Part shown: piece by piece, positions 40,566-49,096 of the stretch
How the letters are laid out: every line of letters starts with the position of its first letter
How positions within the stretch are numbered: position 1 is the first letter of the stretch
Virus record (IMG/VR): IMGVR_UViG_3300022223_000001
Span: 1-64,000 of that record
Source: a virus
Strand: one strand, 5' to 3'
Length of the DNA: 64,000 nt
The notes under the pieces: generated by a model
Told to the model about the DNA's origin: nothing
The model's database searches: none
What the model saw: the letters and a program-made list of their open reading frames with translations, nothing else
Translations under genes and position numbers: made by a program

Positions 40566-41302
40566 AGCAGCAGTCACTCGATATGCTATGGCATGGCGAT
40601 CAGCCGTGGTTTCGCCTCGACCAGGCAGACGCCGTCGAATGGTTGCTTTCGCTTCCGCCCGAGAGCGTTGATCTGTTCGTCACGGACCCGGCCTATGAGT
40701 CGCTCGAGAAGCATCGCAAGAATGGCACGACGACGCGCCTCGCGCACAGCAAAGCATCGAGCAACGACTGGTTCGACATTTTCCCGAACGAACGCTTCGA
40801 GCAGCTGCTACCGGCGATGCACCGGGCGTTGCGCCCCGACCGCCACTGCTACGTGATGTGCGACCAAGAGACGGGGTTCTACTTGGTCGAGCTGAACCGT
40901 CGCCTCGGCATCTTCACGTTCCACAAGGCGATCATCTGGGACAAGAAGCGCATCGGGATGGGCTACCACTACCGTGCCCGCCACGAGTGGATCCTCTTCT
41001 TCGAGAAGGGCAAGCGGAAGCTGAACGATCTCGGGGTGCCGGACGTGCTCGAGTTCGAGCGCGTGGTGGGTGGCTACCCGACCGAGAAGCCGGTGGGGCT
41101 GGTCGAGACTCTGATCAAGCAGAGCACCGCGGAGGGCGAGGTCGTGGTCGATCCGTTTGTGGGCTCGGGTTCCGCCGCGGAGGCTGCGTTGCGGTGTGCG
41201 CGCCGCTTCCATGGGTGTGACGTGAGCTATCAGGCGACGCAGCTTGCGGGGCAGCGTGTCTCGCGCTGGGTGCAGGGCGTGGCCCAGGGAGGCGAGAGGT
41301 AG
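40562..41302 (+). CDS. N6-adenine DNA methyltransferase
   Basis: 246 aa, GTG in a GTGA overlap. Motif IV TDPAYESLEKH (about residue 45), then YVMCDQETGFYL and AIIWDKKRIGMGYHYRARHEWILFFEKG, and motif I VVDPFVGSGSAAEAAL near the C-terminus: beta-class order with DPAY, so adenine-N6. It is a solitary enzyme without a partner nuclease nearby, so restriction evasion or regulation is likely. Confidence 0.88.
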   Translation: MKQQSLDMLWHGDQPWFRLDQADAVEWLLSLPPESVDLFVTDPAYESLEKHRKNGTTTRLAHSKASSNDWFDIFPNERFEQLLPAMHRALRPDRHCYVMCDQETGFYLVELNRRLGIFTFHKAIIWDKKRIGMGYHYRARHEWILFFEKGKRKLNDLGVPDVLEFERVVGGYPTEKPVGLVETLIKQSTAEGEVVVDPFVGSGSAAEAALRCARRFHGCDVSYQATQLAGQRVSRWVQGVAQGGER

Positions 41303-41351
41303 ATGCGCGAACCGCACCTGACAAAACCTGGCGCACGGAAAGGCTCTCGCT

Positions 41352-42179
41352 ATGAAACGTAGACTCAACCGAGAGCCAACGATTGGAGACTGGGGCCCGG
41401 TGGCACTGCTGCTGCTCGTGGCGCTGGTGCTGTGCGCCTCGGCGGTGGCCGAAGGGCAAGCAGGTCAGGAAGGGAATGGAGATGGACAGGCGAGAGAAGT
41501 GCAGGCGAATCGCGCTCCAAGTGCTGGACGATATCTCAGCCGGGGAGCAATCGGACCTCGAAGAGGCAACGAGGGAGCTGCTGCGCATCAAGTGGCGGGT
41601 CGCGGCGAAGGAAAAGGGAAGGCTCGACAAGCGGACGATCGCGGCAAACGAGGGGCCCGAGGGCGACAGGATGCTCCGGTTGTTGATGGGGGACTAACCT
41701 TAGAGCCTGCCTCGATCGACCATCTCCCGATCCCCCCAGCCGAGTTCACCCGAGCCGCCCACCACGACCTAGCGCGTGCGTGCGCCGGCGAGGCGAACTT
41801 CCGGGCGACGCGAGACCACCTGATGATCGCTTTCGCCGAGGTGCGCTGGTGGCGCTATCAGCGCCGCGGCTGGTCGTTCCACGAGACGATCCGCCGGCAC
41901 ACGATGCTGAAGGACGACAACGCGCGGGCGCGGCGCATCAAGGCGCTGCCGTGGCGCCCGCTGCCCGAGCAGCTCGGATGGATGCGACTGCTCACGCGCA
42001 TCTGGCAGTGGTCGCAGGGCTGGCACGAGGACCCATGCCCGGGAGCGATTACGTGGCACGGCCGCGAGCCGACCGAACGCGCACGGAAGTGGGTGGGCGA
42101 GCGGCGGCTCGTGCGGCTCGAGTGCGGGACGGTCAACGTGCCGTATGCGCTGGCGGGGCGGGCTGGAGGTGAGGCGTGA
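41352..42179 (+). CDS. Long open frame spanning a small gene; composite, uncertain
   Basis: 275 codons open. Start MKRRLNREPTIGDW has GAAAGG 8 nt upstream and is followed by a clear membrane segment (GPVALLLLVALVLCASAVA, residues 15-33). From about 41450 to 41697 the frame shows weak codon bias while another frame (41482-41697) is strongly coding. After 41697 bias returns to this frame. So the frame may be a membrane peptide plus a separate downstream gene rather than one protein. Confidence 0.33.
   Translation: MKRRLNREPTIGDWGPVALLLLVALVLCASAVAEGQAGQEGNGDGQAREVQANRAPSAGRYLSRGAIGPRRGNEGAAAHQVAGRGEGKGKARQADDRGKRGARGRQDAPVVDGGLTLEPASIDHLPIPPAEFTRAAHHDLARACAGEANFRATRDHLMIAFAEVRWWRYQRRGWSFHETIRRHTMLKDDNARARRIKALPWRPLPEQLGWMRLLTRIWQWSQGWHEDPCPGAITWHGREPTERARKWVGERRLVRLECGTVNVPYALAGRAGGEA
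41482..41697 (+). CDS. Small helical protein nested in another frame
   Basis: 71 aa from the second ATG (AGGAAGGG lies 7 nt upstream of it; the ATG at 41476 is too close). KCRRIALQVLDDISAGEQSDLEEATRELLRIKWRVAAKEKG is a helical, charged protein. By hand count 60 of 71 codons end in G/C, against under half in the frame of the longer overlapping ORF. Its stop follows a G5 run, and the neighbouring frame is coding right after it. Confidence 0.55.
   Translation: MDRREKCRRIALQVLDDISAGEQSDLEEATRELLRIKWRVAAKEKGRLDKRTIAANEGPEGDRMLRLLMGD
41823..42179 (+). CDS. Hypothetical protein, start unclear
   Basis: 118 aa from the first ATG in frame (MIAFAEVRWWRYQRRGW). However the frame already looks coding from about 41698 (IPPAEFTRAAHHDLARACAGEANF) with no start codon there. 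It may be reached by -1 frameshifting from the small gene ending at 41697, or an indel may separate the two. The body has WSFHETIRRHTMLKDDNARAR and a Trp-rich GWMRLLTRIWQWSQGWHED. No family recognised. GTGA overlap with the helicase gene. Confidence 0.5.
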   Translation: MIAFAEVRWWRYQRRGWSFHETIRRHTMLKDDNARARRIKALPWRPLPEQLGWMRLLTRIWQWSQGWHEDPCPGAITWHGREPTERARKWVGERRLVRLECGTVNVPYALAGRAGGEA

Positions 42180-43507
42180 AGAAGCTCTGGCCGCATCAGG
42201 AGCGCGGGCTCACTGCAATCCGGTCTGAGGTCGAAGGCGGCTGCCGGCGCGTGTTGGCCGTCGCTCCGACCGGCGCGGGCAAAGGCACGATGGCAGCGTC
42301 TATGCTGGCGGATGCCGCTCGAGCGGGACAGCGCTGCCTGCTGCTGGTGCACCGACGCGAGATCGTGAAGGACATCGCCAAGCGTGTGAGCGCCCACGGG
42401 GTCGCCGCTGGGATGATTCTCCCGGGCTCCCCGCAAAAGCCACGAGCGAAGGTGCAAGTCGCGAGCGTTCAGACGCTGGCCCTGGCCGACGAAACGCCGC
42501 CGGCCGAGCTGGTGATTGTTGACGAGGCGCACCACTACGCGGCGGACGAATGGGGCGCCGTGCTCGCGCGGTACCCCGCGGTGACCATGGTGGGATTCAC
42601 CGCGACACCGCAGCGAGGCGACGGCCGCCCGCTTGGCGATGTGTTCGATGGGCTGGTAGTCGTGGCCCACTACAGCGAGCTGATCGAGGAAGGGCTCATC
42701 GTGTCGAGCGCGGTGCTGCGTCCGCCTGCTGCTCTCGGGAAAGACCTGGCCCAGGACCCGGTTGACGCCTATCTGCGCTACGCCCCCGGCACCCCTGCGA
42801 TGCTATTCGTGCGGAGGGTGCGGGAGGCGAAGCGCGCGGCCGAGCGCATGACTGAGGCCGGGCATCCATGCGGGTTCATCACCGCCGAGACATCAACGGG
42901 CGAGCGCGACGAGACGGTTGCGAAGCTGAAGGATGGCAGACTGACGGCGATCGCCAACGTGTTCACAATGACCGAAGGCGTCGACGTCCCTCGGGTTCAG
43001 ACCATCGTGCTCGCGAGGTCGTGCCAGCACGCGAGCACCTACGTGCAGATTTGCGGGCGGGCGCTTCGAGCCGCACCCGGCAAAGAGCGGGCGCTGCTGC
43101 TGGACCTGTCGGGCGCGAGCTACGCACATGGGATGCCGCACGACGACCGGGTGTACACGTTGGATAGCAGGGGCATGGGTGGCGGCTCCGGCGGGCGCGA
43201 AGGTACGGGCGAGCGAGACATGTCGCCGGGCGAAGTGCTGGGGGTCGAGCTGGAGCCCGTGGGCGGCGGCGATGCGGCGATGCGGGCCCCCGACCCGAAG
43301 CGCGAGCGGTGGGATGAACTGGCAGTCGAGATCGAGGCGGGGCGCCTGACGATCGCGGCCGGCGTCGATGTGTATCGGCGTGAGTTTGGAGAGCGGCCGG
43401 CGTGGGTGGGCGAGTTGTCGGAAGTGGCGAAGGAAAGAGAGCGGGGGAGAATGACACGGGTGCACCCGCGATTGGCCAGGCTAAAAGAGCAGGAGCTTCT
43501 GGGATGA
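42176..43507 (+). CDS. DEAH-type superfamily 2 helicase
   Basis: 443 aa, GTG in a GTGA overlap. KLWPHQERGLTAI, Walker A APTGAGKGT (Gly in place of the usual final Thr/Ser position), VIVDEAHHY (DEAH), GFTATPQRGDG, then VFTMTEGVDVP and QICGRALRAAPGK (motif VI). It is of the RecQ/UvrB-like DEXH phage helicase kind found near replication genes. The last 100 residues are a charged extension (GERDMSPGEVLGVELEP). Confidence 0.88.
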   Translation: MKKLWPHQERGLTAIRSEVEGGCRRVLAVAPTGAGKGTMAASMLADAARAGQRCLLLVHRREIVKDIAKRVSAHGVAAGMILPGSPQKPRAKVQVASVQTLALADETPPAELVIVDEAHHYAADEWGAVLARYPAVTMVGFTATPQRGDGRPLGDVFDGLVVVAHYSELIEEGLIVSSAVLRPPAALGKDLAQDPVDAYLRYAPGTPAMLFVRRVREAKRAAERMTEAGHPCGFITAETSTGERDETVAKLKDGRLTAIANVFTMTEGVDVPRVQTIVLARSCQHASTYVQICGRALRAAPGKERALLLDLSGASYAHGMPHDDRVYTLDSRGMGGGSGGREGTGERDMSPGEVLGVELEPVGGGDAAMRAPDPKRERWDELAVEIEAGRLTIAAGVDVYRREFGERPAWVGELSEVAKERERGRMTRVHPRLARLKEQELLG

Positions 43508-44529
43508 CACTGTCGGACCGTGACCTCGCTTCGATGAATGAGGGCTCCGCTCGATTCAAGGTTGATTTCTACACGTTCCTCCGGGTCCTTGGAGACCATC
43601 ACGACGACTTGACTCAAGGCATGGCGGCCCAGCTTGTTGCTGACCCGTCGACGGCCGCGAGTGCTACGGACATGGCCATGCACATTCGCATGTCAGCGGC
43701 GTGGAAGGTGTGTGGGTACCCTCAGATCGTTGTGTCCGAAAAACTCGCCTATCAGTTTTGCGAAACGCGGATAGGTGAAGACGTCGTGCCAGAAGAGGTT
43801 GGGCTGCCGTGGAGCACGTTCATGCTCCGCTTGCCTTTGGGCCTATTTCGTGACTTCGGGGTCACGAAGGACAAGGGCTGGCATGACCCGGCGTACTACG
43901 ACTACACGATCTTTCACACGAAGCCGGACAGCAGCCAGCTGCTCGTCTACACGGGTACGGAGTGGCTCTTCGCTGGCGGAAGCCCTGCGCACTATCGGAG
44001 TGTCGCGCACATGGCCAGTTCGAGCGCGGAAATGGGGTACATGGATGGTGACGAAGATCGGCCATCAGCACTGGCGCGTGGCTTTCTGTCACCACGGGAT
44101 GCGGACAGGCCCGTGCAAGGGGTTGCGCGGGAATCGGGAGCAAAGCTTCGCCGGTTTCAGCTGTGCTGCGTGCTGGAAATGATGTCTCCGCGACACAGTT
44201 CTGGAGTGGCGCGAATTCGTCGTCGAGGGGCAAAGAAGAAGCGTGGCTTACCGAAGTCGCACACCTACCAGATATCGAGAGACGTGTCCGTGGACCTGCG
44301 GGAGCGCGTACGCCAGGACCTCGGCCTCTGTTCGTCGAACAAAAAGTCCTCTGGTGAGCGGCCCAGGGTCCAATCCCTCGTCCGCGGCCACTGGAAGCGC
44401 CAGCGCTACGGCAAGGGCAACAAGCTCGTGAAGTACATCCACATCGAGCCGTACTGGAAGGGGCCGGAGGATGCTCCCATCGCGGTGCGGTCGCACATCC
44501 TGAAAGGCGGAAACCCGAATGACTGTTGA
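43504..44529 (+). CDS. Hypothetical phage protein with conserved C-terminus
   Basis: 341 aa. The ATG at 43504 overlaps the helicase stop (ATGA); the upstream extension of the frame lies in the helicase gene. The N-terminal 200 residues are mixed (RFKVDFYTFLRVLGDHHDD, GLPWSTFMLRLPLGLFRDFGV). The C-terminus HWKRQRYGKGNKLVKYIHIEPYWKG is a motif of many phage proteins of unknown function. Base composition is less GC-rich than neighbours. Basic region RRRGAKKKRGLPKSHTY before the motif. Confidence 0.6.
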   Translation: MTLSDRDLASMNEGSARFKVDFYTFLRVLGDHHDDLTQGMAAQLVADPSTAASATDMAMHIRMSAAWKVCGYPQIVVSEKLAYQFCETRIGEDVVPEEVGLPWSTFMLRLPLGLFRDFGVTKDKGWHDPAYYDYTIFHTKPDSSQLLVYTGTEWLFAGGSPAHYRSVAHMASSSAEMGYMDGDEDRPSALARGFLSPRDADRPVQGVARESGAKLRRFQLCCVLEMMSPRHSSGVARIRRRGAKKKRGLPKSHTYQISRDVSVDLRERVRQDLGLCSSNKKSSGERPRVQSLVRGHWKRQRYGKGNKLVKYIHIEPYWKGPEDAPIAVRSHILKGGNPNDC

Positions 44530-44893
44530 CGTGCTCCAGGTTGTGCCCGCCCCAGAGGGATCCGTGGCTGTATGGTGGGAGGTGGACGAGGAGCTACCGG
44601 GTGGTGGAAGGCTGTGGACGCAGCCGTTTCACTTTCTCGCGCTTGTGCGAGACCGGCCAGAGTCGACGCCGACGAAGTATGACACGCCGCATGGCTACGG
44701 TGACCGCTTGGTGCCGATGATGCCGGGGCCGAGCTATTGCGATGTCGACGTTGAGTTGGCCCCTGAAGAGATCGACGGCGTGTTTATGGTGCTCCCAGGC
44801 AACGACTTTGCTGCTGCCAGCGCACGCGCGCGCGAGTTCGCGGAGACAAGAGAGAAGGCGCGCGCGCCCAAAGCAAAGCCCCCCGGCACCTAA
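44519..44893 (+). CDS. Hypothetical protein
   Basis: 124 aa, ATG overlapping the previous gene by 11 nt. Beta-rich (DVLQVVPAPEGSVAVWWEVDEELPGGG, FHFLALVRDR) with a helical charged C-terminus. Unknown. Its last codons fold into a hairpin (44878-44908). Confidence 0.5.
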   Translation: MTVDVLQVVPAPEGSVAVWWEVDEELPGGGRLWTQPFHFLALVRDRPESTPTKYDTPHGYGDRLVPMMPGPSYCDVDVELAPEEIDGVFMVLPGNDFAAASARAREFAETREKARAPKAKPPGT

Positions 44894-44908
44894 CTGGTAC
44901 CGAGGGGC
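44878..44908 (+). terminator. Hairpin over the stop codon (weak terminator candidate)
   Basis: GCCCCCCGG and CCGAGGGGC pair over 9 bp with one mismatch around a 13-nt loop that contains the TAA stop. No T run follows. It could slow transcription or shield the 3' end, but is not a standard terminator. Confidence 0.3.
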
Positions 44909-44947
44909 CTCCGGGATCAGCAAGTCGCCCACCTGCTGGATCGGAGA

Positions 44948-45022
44948 ATGAGACAGGTGACCAAACGTGTCAACACGAGCGCGAACGGCGGGCGGCCTGC
45001 TCCCGAGCGGAGGCACGTTTGA
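44948..45022 (+). CDS. 24-residue leader-like peptide
   Basis: ATG with CGGAGA just upstream; basic peptide (MRQVTKRVNTSANGGRPA...RRHV). Its TGA overlaps the TTG start of the next gene (TTGA), the same 4-nt coupling used across this genome. It probably exists to deliver ribosomes to the TTG. Confidence 0.35.
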   Translation: MRQVTKRVNTSANGGRPAPERRHV

Positions 45023-45417
45023 TCCCCGTCGACTCCGACGGCCGCTTCTACTGCGAGCCGCTTCGTTGCCGGCTGTCGAAGGTCAGCTGCAAGGCGCGCT
45101 TTCAGCTGGCCATGGCCGGGAACAAGCGCCACGCCGAGGGTCCGTGCTCGCGCTGCAACGTGGGGCGCTCGCTGAACACGCGCGGCCGGATGCCGAAGAA
45201 GTTCAAGCTGAAGGTGCTGAAGGCGCCGGAGCCGGTTGCCAGCCGCGACAAGGCGTGGGGCTTCGCCAACTGCCTGCAGTGCGGCACGCGCTTCAAGAAG
45301 GGGTCGGGCAACCACCTGTACTTCTGCCGGCGCCGATGCGCCAAGCGCTACTACCGACCGTTCAAGCCGGCGCAGCCGGGGCTGAAGGAGATCGAAACCG
45401 TGATGGAGGGCTACTGA
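45019..45417 (+). CDS. Zinc-ribbon protein (TTG start)
   Basis: 132 aa. TTG start with GGAGG 6 nt upstream. Cys groups: C-x4-C and C (EPLRCRLSKVSCKA), CSRCN, then NCLQCGTRFKK-x8-YFCRRRCAKRYY, the last a common zinc-ribbon end in phage and restriction proteins. Likely DNA- or RNA-binding. Confidence 0.58.
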   Translation: MIPVDSDGRFYCEPLRCRLSKVSCKARFQLAMAGNKRHAEGPCSRCNVGRSLNTRGRMPKKFKLKVLKAPEPVASRDKAWGFANCLQCGTRFKKGSGNHLYFCRRRCAKRYYRPFKPAQPGLKEIETVMEGY

Positions 45418-45418
45418 G

Positions 45419-46690
45419 ATGAAGATCGGAGACTACGAGGTGCACGATGCTGCGAGGCTGTTCCCGTTGATGGTCGGGGCGGAGTTCGAGGCGCTGTGCG
45501 ACAACCTGCGCGATCAAGGCCTGCTTGAGGACATCGTGCTGGTGAAGACCGGCAAGTCCGAGAAGCTGCTCGACGGCCGCAACCGGCTGCGCGCGTGCGA
45601 GGCGACGGGCATCGAGCCGCGCTTCACCCACTTCGAAGGCAAGGACCCCGTGGCCTACGTGGTGAGCCACAACCTACACCGAAGACACCTCGACGCATCG
45701 CAGCGCGCGATGGTCGCGGCGCGCATCAAGCCGCTGTTCGAGGCCGAGGCCGCGCAGCGCTTGCGCGAGGGCGGCGCCCGTGGCGGAAAGGCGTCCGGTT
45801 CGGCGCCCGGCAAGAATAAGCCTGTGGAAACATTGCCACAGGCTTCCGAGCGTCGCCCTCCAGCGCGCGACCAGGCGGCCCGCCTCGTCAACGTGAGCGG
45901 GCGCACCGTGCAGAAGGCGCAGAAGGTGATCGAGTACGGCTCCAAGGAACTGGCGGCCGCCGTCGACGCTGGCGTCGTCAACGTCGAGCTGGCCGCCCAG
46001 ATCGCCGACAAGCCGAAGGACGAGCAGAAGGAACTCGTGCGCAAGATCGCCGAGAGCCCGGGCAAGAACGCGCGTGCTGTGCTCCGGTCCCACGACCGCG
46101 ACACGGTCGTCGAGCAGATCGAAGCCGAGGCCGTCGAGATGCCCGAGGGCCCCTTCCGCGTGATCCTTGTCGACTTCCCCTGGGCCTACGCCAAGCGCGC
46201 CGGCGACGGCACCCAGCGCGGACAGACACTGTATCCCACGATGCAGCACGACGAGATCGTCGAGTTTGCGCGCGACAAGCTCGCCCCGCTGGCGCACGAG
46301 GACGCGGTGCTGTTTCTCTGCATCACCAACGCGCACCTGGTCCGAGGCGACCACGTCGCAGTGCTCGAGGCCTCCGGCTTCACCGGCAAGACGATGCTCT
46401 CGTGGGACAAGGAGCGCATGGGCACCGGTGACTGGCTGCGCGGGCAGACCGAGCACATCATCATGGCCACGCGCGGCCGCCCGATGGTGAAGCTCACCAA
46501 CCAGAGCACCGTGCTGCCGATGATCTCGGAGAAGCGGCGCGAGCACAGCCGCAAGCCCGAGTCGCTCTACGGCTTCATCGAGGAGCTGTGCCCCGGCAAC
46601 CGGGTGGAGCTGTTCTCGCGCACCGACCGCCCCGGCTGGACCGCGTGGGGCGCCGAGGCTGGGAGCTTCGAGGCGGAGCTGGGGTTGTGA
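45419..46690 (+). CDS. ParB domain - MT-A70 methyltransferase fusion
   Basis: 423 aa. N-terminal ParB-type part: EFEALCDNLRDQGLLEDIVLV, LLDGRNRLRACEATG, HNLHRRHLDASQRAMVA; HTH-like QAARLVNVSGRTVQKAQKV (about 155). From residue ~240, an MT-A70 domain: RVILVDFPWAYAKRA (motif IV, DFPW instead of the usual DPPW), PTMQHDEIVEF, FLCITNAHL, GTGDWLRGQTEHIIMATRG, SRKPESLYGFIEEL. It should methylate adenine N6, targeted by the ParB/HTH half. A phage-type combination. Confidence 0.85.
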   Translation: MKIGDYEVHDAARLFPLMVGAEFEALCDNLRDQGLLEDIVLVKTGKSEKLLDGRNRLRACEATGIEPRFTHFEGKDPVAYVVSHNLHRRHLDASQRAMVAARIKPLFEAEAAQRLREGGARGGKASGSAPGKNKPVETLPQASERRPPARDQAARLVNVSGRTVQKAQKVIEYGSKELAAAVDAGVVNVELAAQIADKPKDEQKELVRKIAESPGKNARAVLRSHDRDTVVEQIEAEAVEMPEGPFRVILVDFPWAYAKRAGDGTQRGQTLYPTMQHDEIVEFARDKLAPLAHEDAVLFLCITNAHLVRGDHVAVLEASGFTGKTMLSWDKERMGTGDWLRGQTEHIIMATRGRPMVKLTNQSTVLPMISEKRREHSRKPESLYGFIEELCPGNRVELFSRTDRPGWTAWGAEAGSFEAELGL

Positions 46691-46986
46691 TGGAAGCTCC
46701 CAAGCCAAACCTCGACTCTGCCGTTCAGGACCCGCCGCCGCGCCAGCCCGCCGGCCCCGGCATCCACCTGCGCAAGCCGCGCAACAACCAGGAGCAGCGC
46801 ATGGTCGACAAGCTGCTGCGCGCGCTCCGCAACCGCGACAACGCGCTCAAGCAGCTGGCCCAGCTGAACCGGTCCGTGATGCGCCACCATGCGGCGCTGC
46901 GCGATGCCGGGATGCTCGTGGGGCCGGCGCCGTCGATCGGTGAGGCGGAGGACGGAGAGGGGGTTTTGCCTCCCCCCCGCACGTAG
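46690..46986 (+). CDS. Hypothetical protein before terminase
   Basis: 98 aa, ATG in a TGATG overlap. Pro-rich start, then a helical basic region (NQEQRMVDKLLRALRNRDNALKQLAQLNRSVMRHHAALRD). Possibly DNA-binding and packaging-related by position. It ends 1 nt before the terminase small subunit ATG. Confidence 0.52.
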   Translation: MEAPKPNLDSAVQDPPPRQPAGPGIHLRKPRNNQEQRMVDKLLRALRNRDNALKQLAQLNRSVMRHHAALRDAGMLVGPAPSIGEAEDGEGVLPPPRT

Positions 46987-46987
46987 G

Positions 46988-47473
46988 ATGCCGCGAGCGA
47001 AGCCAAAATCGGCGCCGGGCCGCCCCACGAAGCTGACGTCGGCGCTGCGCAAGAAGTTCGTGCGGGCCGTCAAGTTCAACTACTTCGAGACGGCGGCGGC
47101 GCTCTGCGGCATCGACCCGAGGACCGCCAGGCGCTGGATGAAGCGCGGCTCCGACGAGCTCGAGCGCATCGAGGCGGGCGAGCCGCGCAGCAAGGAGAAT
47201 GCGGCCTATGCGCTCTTCTGCGCCGAGGTGCGCGCGGCCGAGGCCAAGGGCGAGTCGGAGATGGTCCGGCGGCTGACGGCGCACGGCAAGGAGCACCCCT
47301 CCGCGGTGATGCAGTACCTCGAGCGCAAGTACCCGAAGCGCTGGGGCAACCGAGTGAAGATCGTGCAGGAGATCGAGGCTGAACTCGACGCGGTGTTCGC
47401 CAAGCTCGAGAAGCACCTGACGCCAGAGGAGTACGCCCGTGCCCTTGCGGCACTCGACGCGCCGGATAGTTAG
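46988..47473 (+). CDS. terS: Terminase small subunit
   Basis: 161 aa. PGRPTKLTSALRKKFVRAVKFNYFETAAALCGIDPRTARRWMKRG is an N-terminal HTH of the TerS kind; ENAAYALFCAEVRAAEAKGESEMVRRL and PSAVMQYLERKYPKRWGNRVKIVQEI follow as in the family. It recognises phage DNA and starts packaging. Overlaps the large subunit by 35 nt. Confidence 0.85.
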   Translation: MPRAKPKSAPGRPTKLTSALRKKFVRAVKFNYFETAAALCGIDPRTARRWMKRGSDELERIEAGEPRSKENAAYALFCAEVRAAEAKGESEMVRRLTAHGKEHPSAVMQYLERKYPKRWGNRVKIVQEIEAELDAVFAKLEKHLTPEEYARALAALDAPDS

Positions 47474-49025
47474 GCGCCGGCGTGACGCGATAGCCGGCAC
47501 CCAGGCGCTCGACACCGCGGCCCTCGACGAGGAACGCGAGAGGTGCACGCAGAGCTTCGCCGCCTACATCAAGGCGGCGTGGCCGCACGTGGAGCCCAAG
47601 CGCCTGGTATGGGGATGGCACCACGACGCGATCGTGGACCACCTCGAGGCGGTCACGAGCGGCGACATCAAGTATCTGGTGATCAACGTGCCGCCCGGCA
47701 GCACGAAGACGCTTTCGGTGCAGGTCTTTTGGCCAGCCTGGGAGTGGATCTGCGACCGGCACGCCCGGTCCGACGAGTTCCCCACCGGATTCCGGCCCGA
47801 CATGAAGTACCTGTTCGCGACCTACGAGTCGGGCCTCGCGCGCCAAAAGTCGCTGCTGTGCCGCCAGCACATGGAAAGCGATTGGTACCAGTCGCTATTC
47901 GCGGGGCGGTGGCAGCCGAATCGAGCTCAGTGGGGCGTCGAGCTGTTTGGTAACCGCCAGGCCGGCTGGCGGCTCGCCACCAGCGTGGGAGGGCGCGCGA
48001 CGGGCACGCACCCGAACCGCCAGATCGTGGACGACCCGACGAAGCCGCAGGACGTGCTGGCGGGCACGGGCAGCTCGACGAAAGTGGCGCTGGCGAACAC
48101 CCAGACCTGGTGGACCCAGACGATGACGACGCGCAAGGCGGACGCCAACACAGCGCGCATCGTGATCATGCAGCGCCTGCACGAGTCCGACCTCGCTGGC
48201 CACATCATCAAGGAAGGCGACGCCGAGGTGCTGCGAATCCCGATGCACTTCGAGTCGAAGTTCCCATGCCGCACAGTGCTGCGGCGCGCGCCCAGCGGAG
48301 AGCCCGAGAAGACCTGGGAGGACCCGCGCGCCGACGAGGGGCAGCTCATGTGCCCGGAGCTTTTCGACGAGCAGGAGTGCGCCAAGCGCAAGAAGGGTCT
48401 CGGACCGCAGGGCTATGCGGCGCAGGAGCAGCAGCGCCCGGCGCCGGCGGGCGGTGCGCTCTACAAGCAGCACTACTTCAAGCACTGGACGGCGCGCCCC
48501 ATCGGCGGCGTGTGGATCATCGCCGGCGACTGCACGTTCAAGGCGCTCGACACCAGCGACTGGGTGGCGCTGCAGGTCTGGTGCGCGCAGGCGCCGCACT
48601 TCTACCTGATCGACGAGATCCGGGAGCGCATGGGGGTGCTCGACACGTGCAAGGGGATTCTCACCCTCAAGAGCCGCTACCCGCAGGTGGGCGCGGTCTG
48701 CATCGAGGATGCCGCGAACGGGCCTGCGGTCGTGGAAATCATGAAAAAGCGGGTGCCCGGCATTCGGCTCGTGCCCACAGGTGGCGGCAAGTACGCCCGG
48801 GCGAACGCCACGAGCGTCTACCACGCATCGGGCAACGTGTTCCTGCCGCCGCTCGAGCGTGCCCCGTGGGTCCAGGACTACATCGAGGAGCACCTGAGCT
48901 TTCCGGTGGGCGCCCACGATGACCGCGTCGATGCGCAGTCACACGCCATCGTCCACCTGTCCGAGGGCATGGCCGACTTCGAGAAGATGCTGGCGACGAT
49001 GCGCGAGCTTGGTATCGAGCCGTAG
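47439..49025 (+). CDS. terL: Terminase large subunit
   Basis: 528 aa, GTG start. ATPase: variant Walker A NVPPGSTKT (about residue 88), then MKYLFATYESGLA, RQIVDDP (Walker B-like). Nuclease: IIAGDCTFKALDTSDW, VCIEDAANGPA and AHDDRVDAQSHA, the three acidic positions. It powers DNA packaging and cuts concatemers. The start inside terS is coupled. Confidence 0.92.
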   Translation: MPLRHSTRRIVRRRRDAIAGTQALDTAALDEERERCTQSFAAYIKAAWPHVEPKRLVWGWHHDAIVDHLEAVTSGDIKYLVINVPPGSTKTLSVQVFWPAWEWICDRHARSDEFPTGFRPDMKYLFATYESGLARQKSLLCRQHMESDWYQSLFAGRWQPNRAQWGVELFGNRQAGWRLATSVGGRATGTHPNRQIVDDPTKPQDVLAGTGSSTKVALANTQTWWTQTMTTRKADANTARIVIMQRLHESDLAGHIIKEGDAEVLRIPMHFESKFPCRTVLRRAPSGEPEKTWEDPRADEGQLMCPELFDEQECAKRKKGLGPQGYAAQEQQRPAPAGGALYKQHYFKHWTARPIGGVWIIAGDCTFKALDTSDWVALQVWCAQAPHFYLIDEIRERMGVLDTCKGILTLKSRYPQVGAVCIEDAANGPAVVEIMKKRVPGIRLVPTGGGKYARANATSVYHASGNVFLPPLERAPWVQDYIEEHLSFPVGAHDDRVDAQSHAIVHLSEGMADFEKMLATMRELGIEP

Positions 49026-49096
49026 GGCGTGGCTCGGGCGAGGTCAGTTCAATCCGATTGTAGATGGGGCCCGTTCACCGCGTCGTAGGACAAGGC

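Noticed and set aside
44878-44908. Rho-independent terminator after the 124-aa gene
   Set aside because: Stem is imperfect, loop is 13 nt and there is no T tract; kept only as a weak hairpin.
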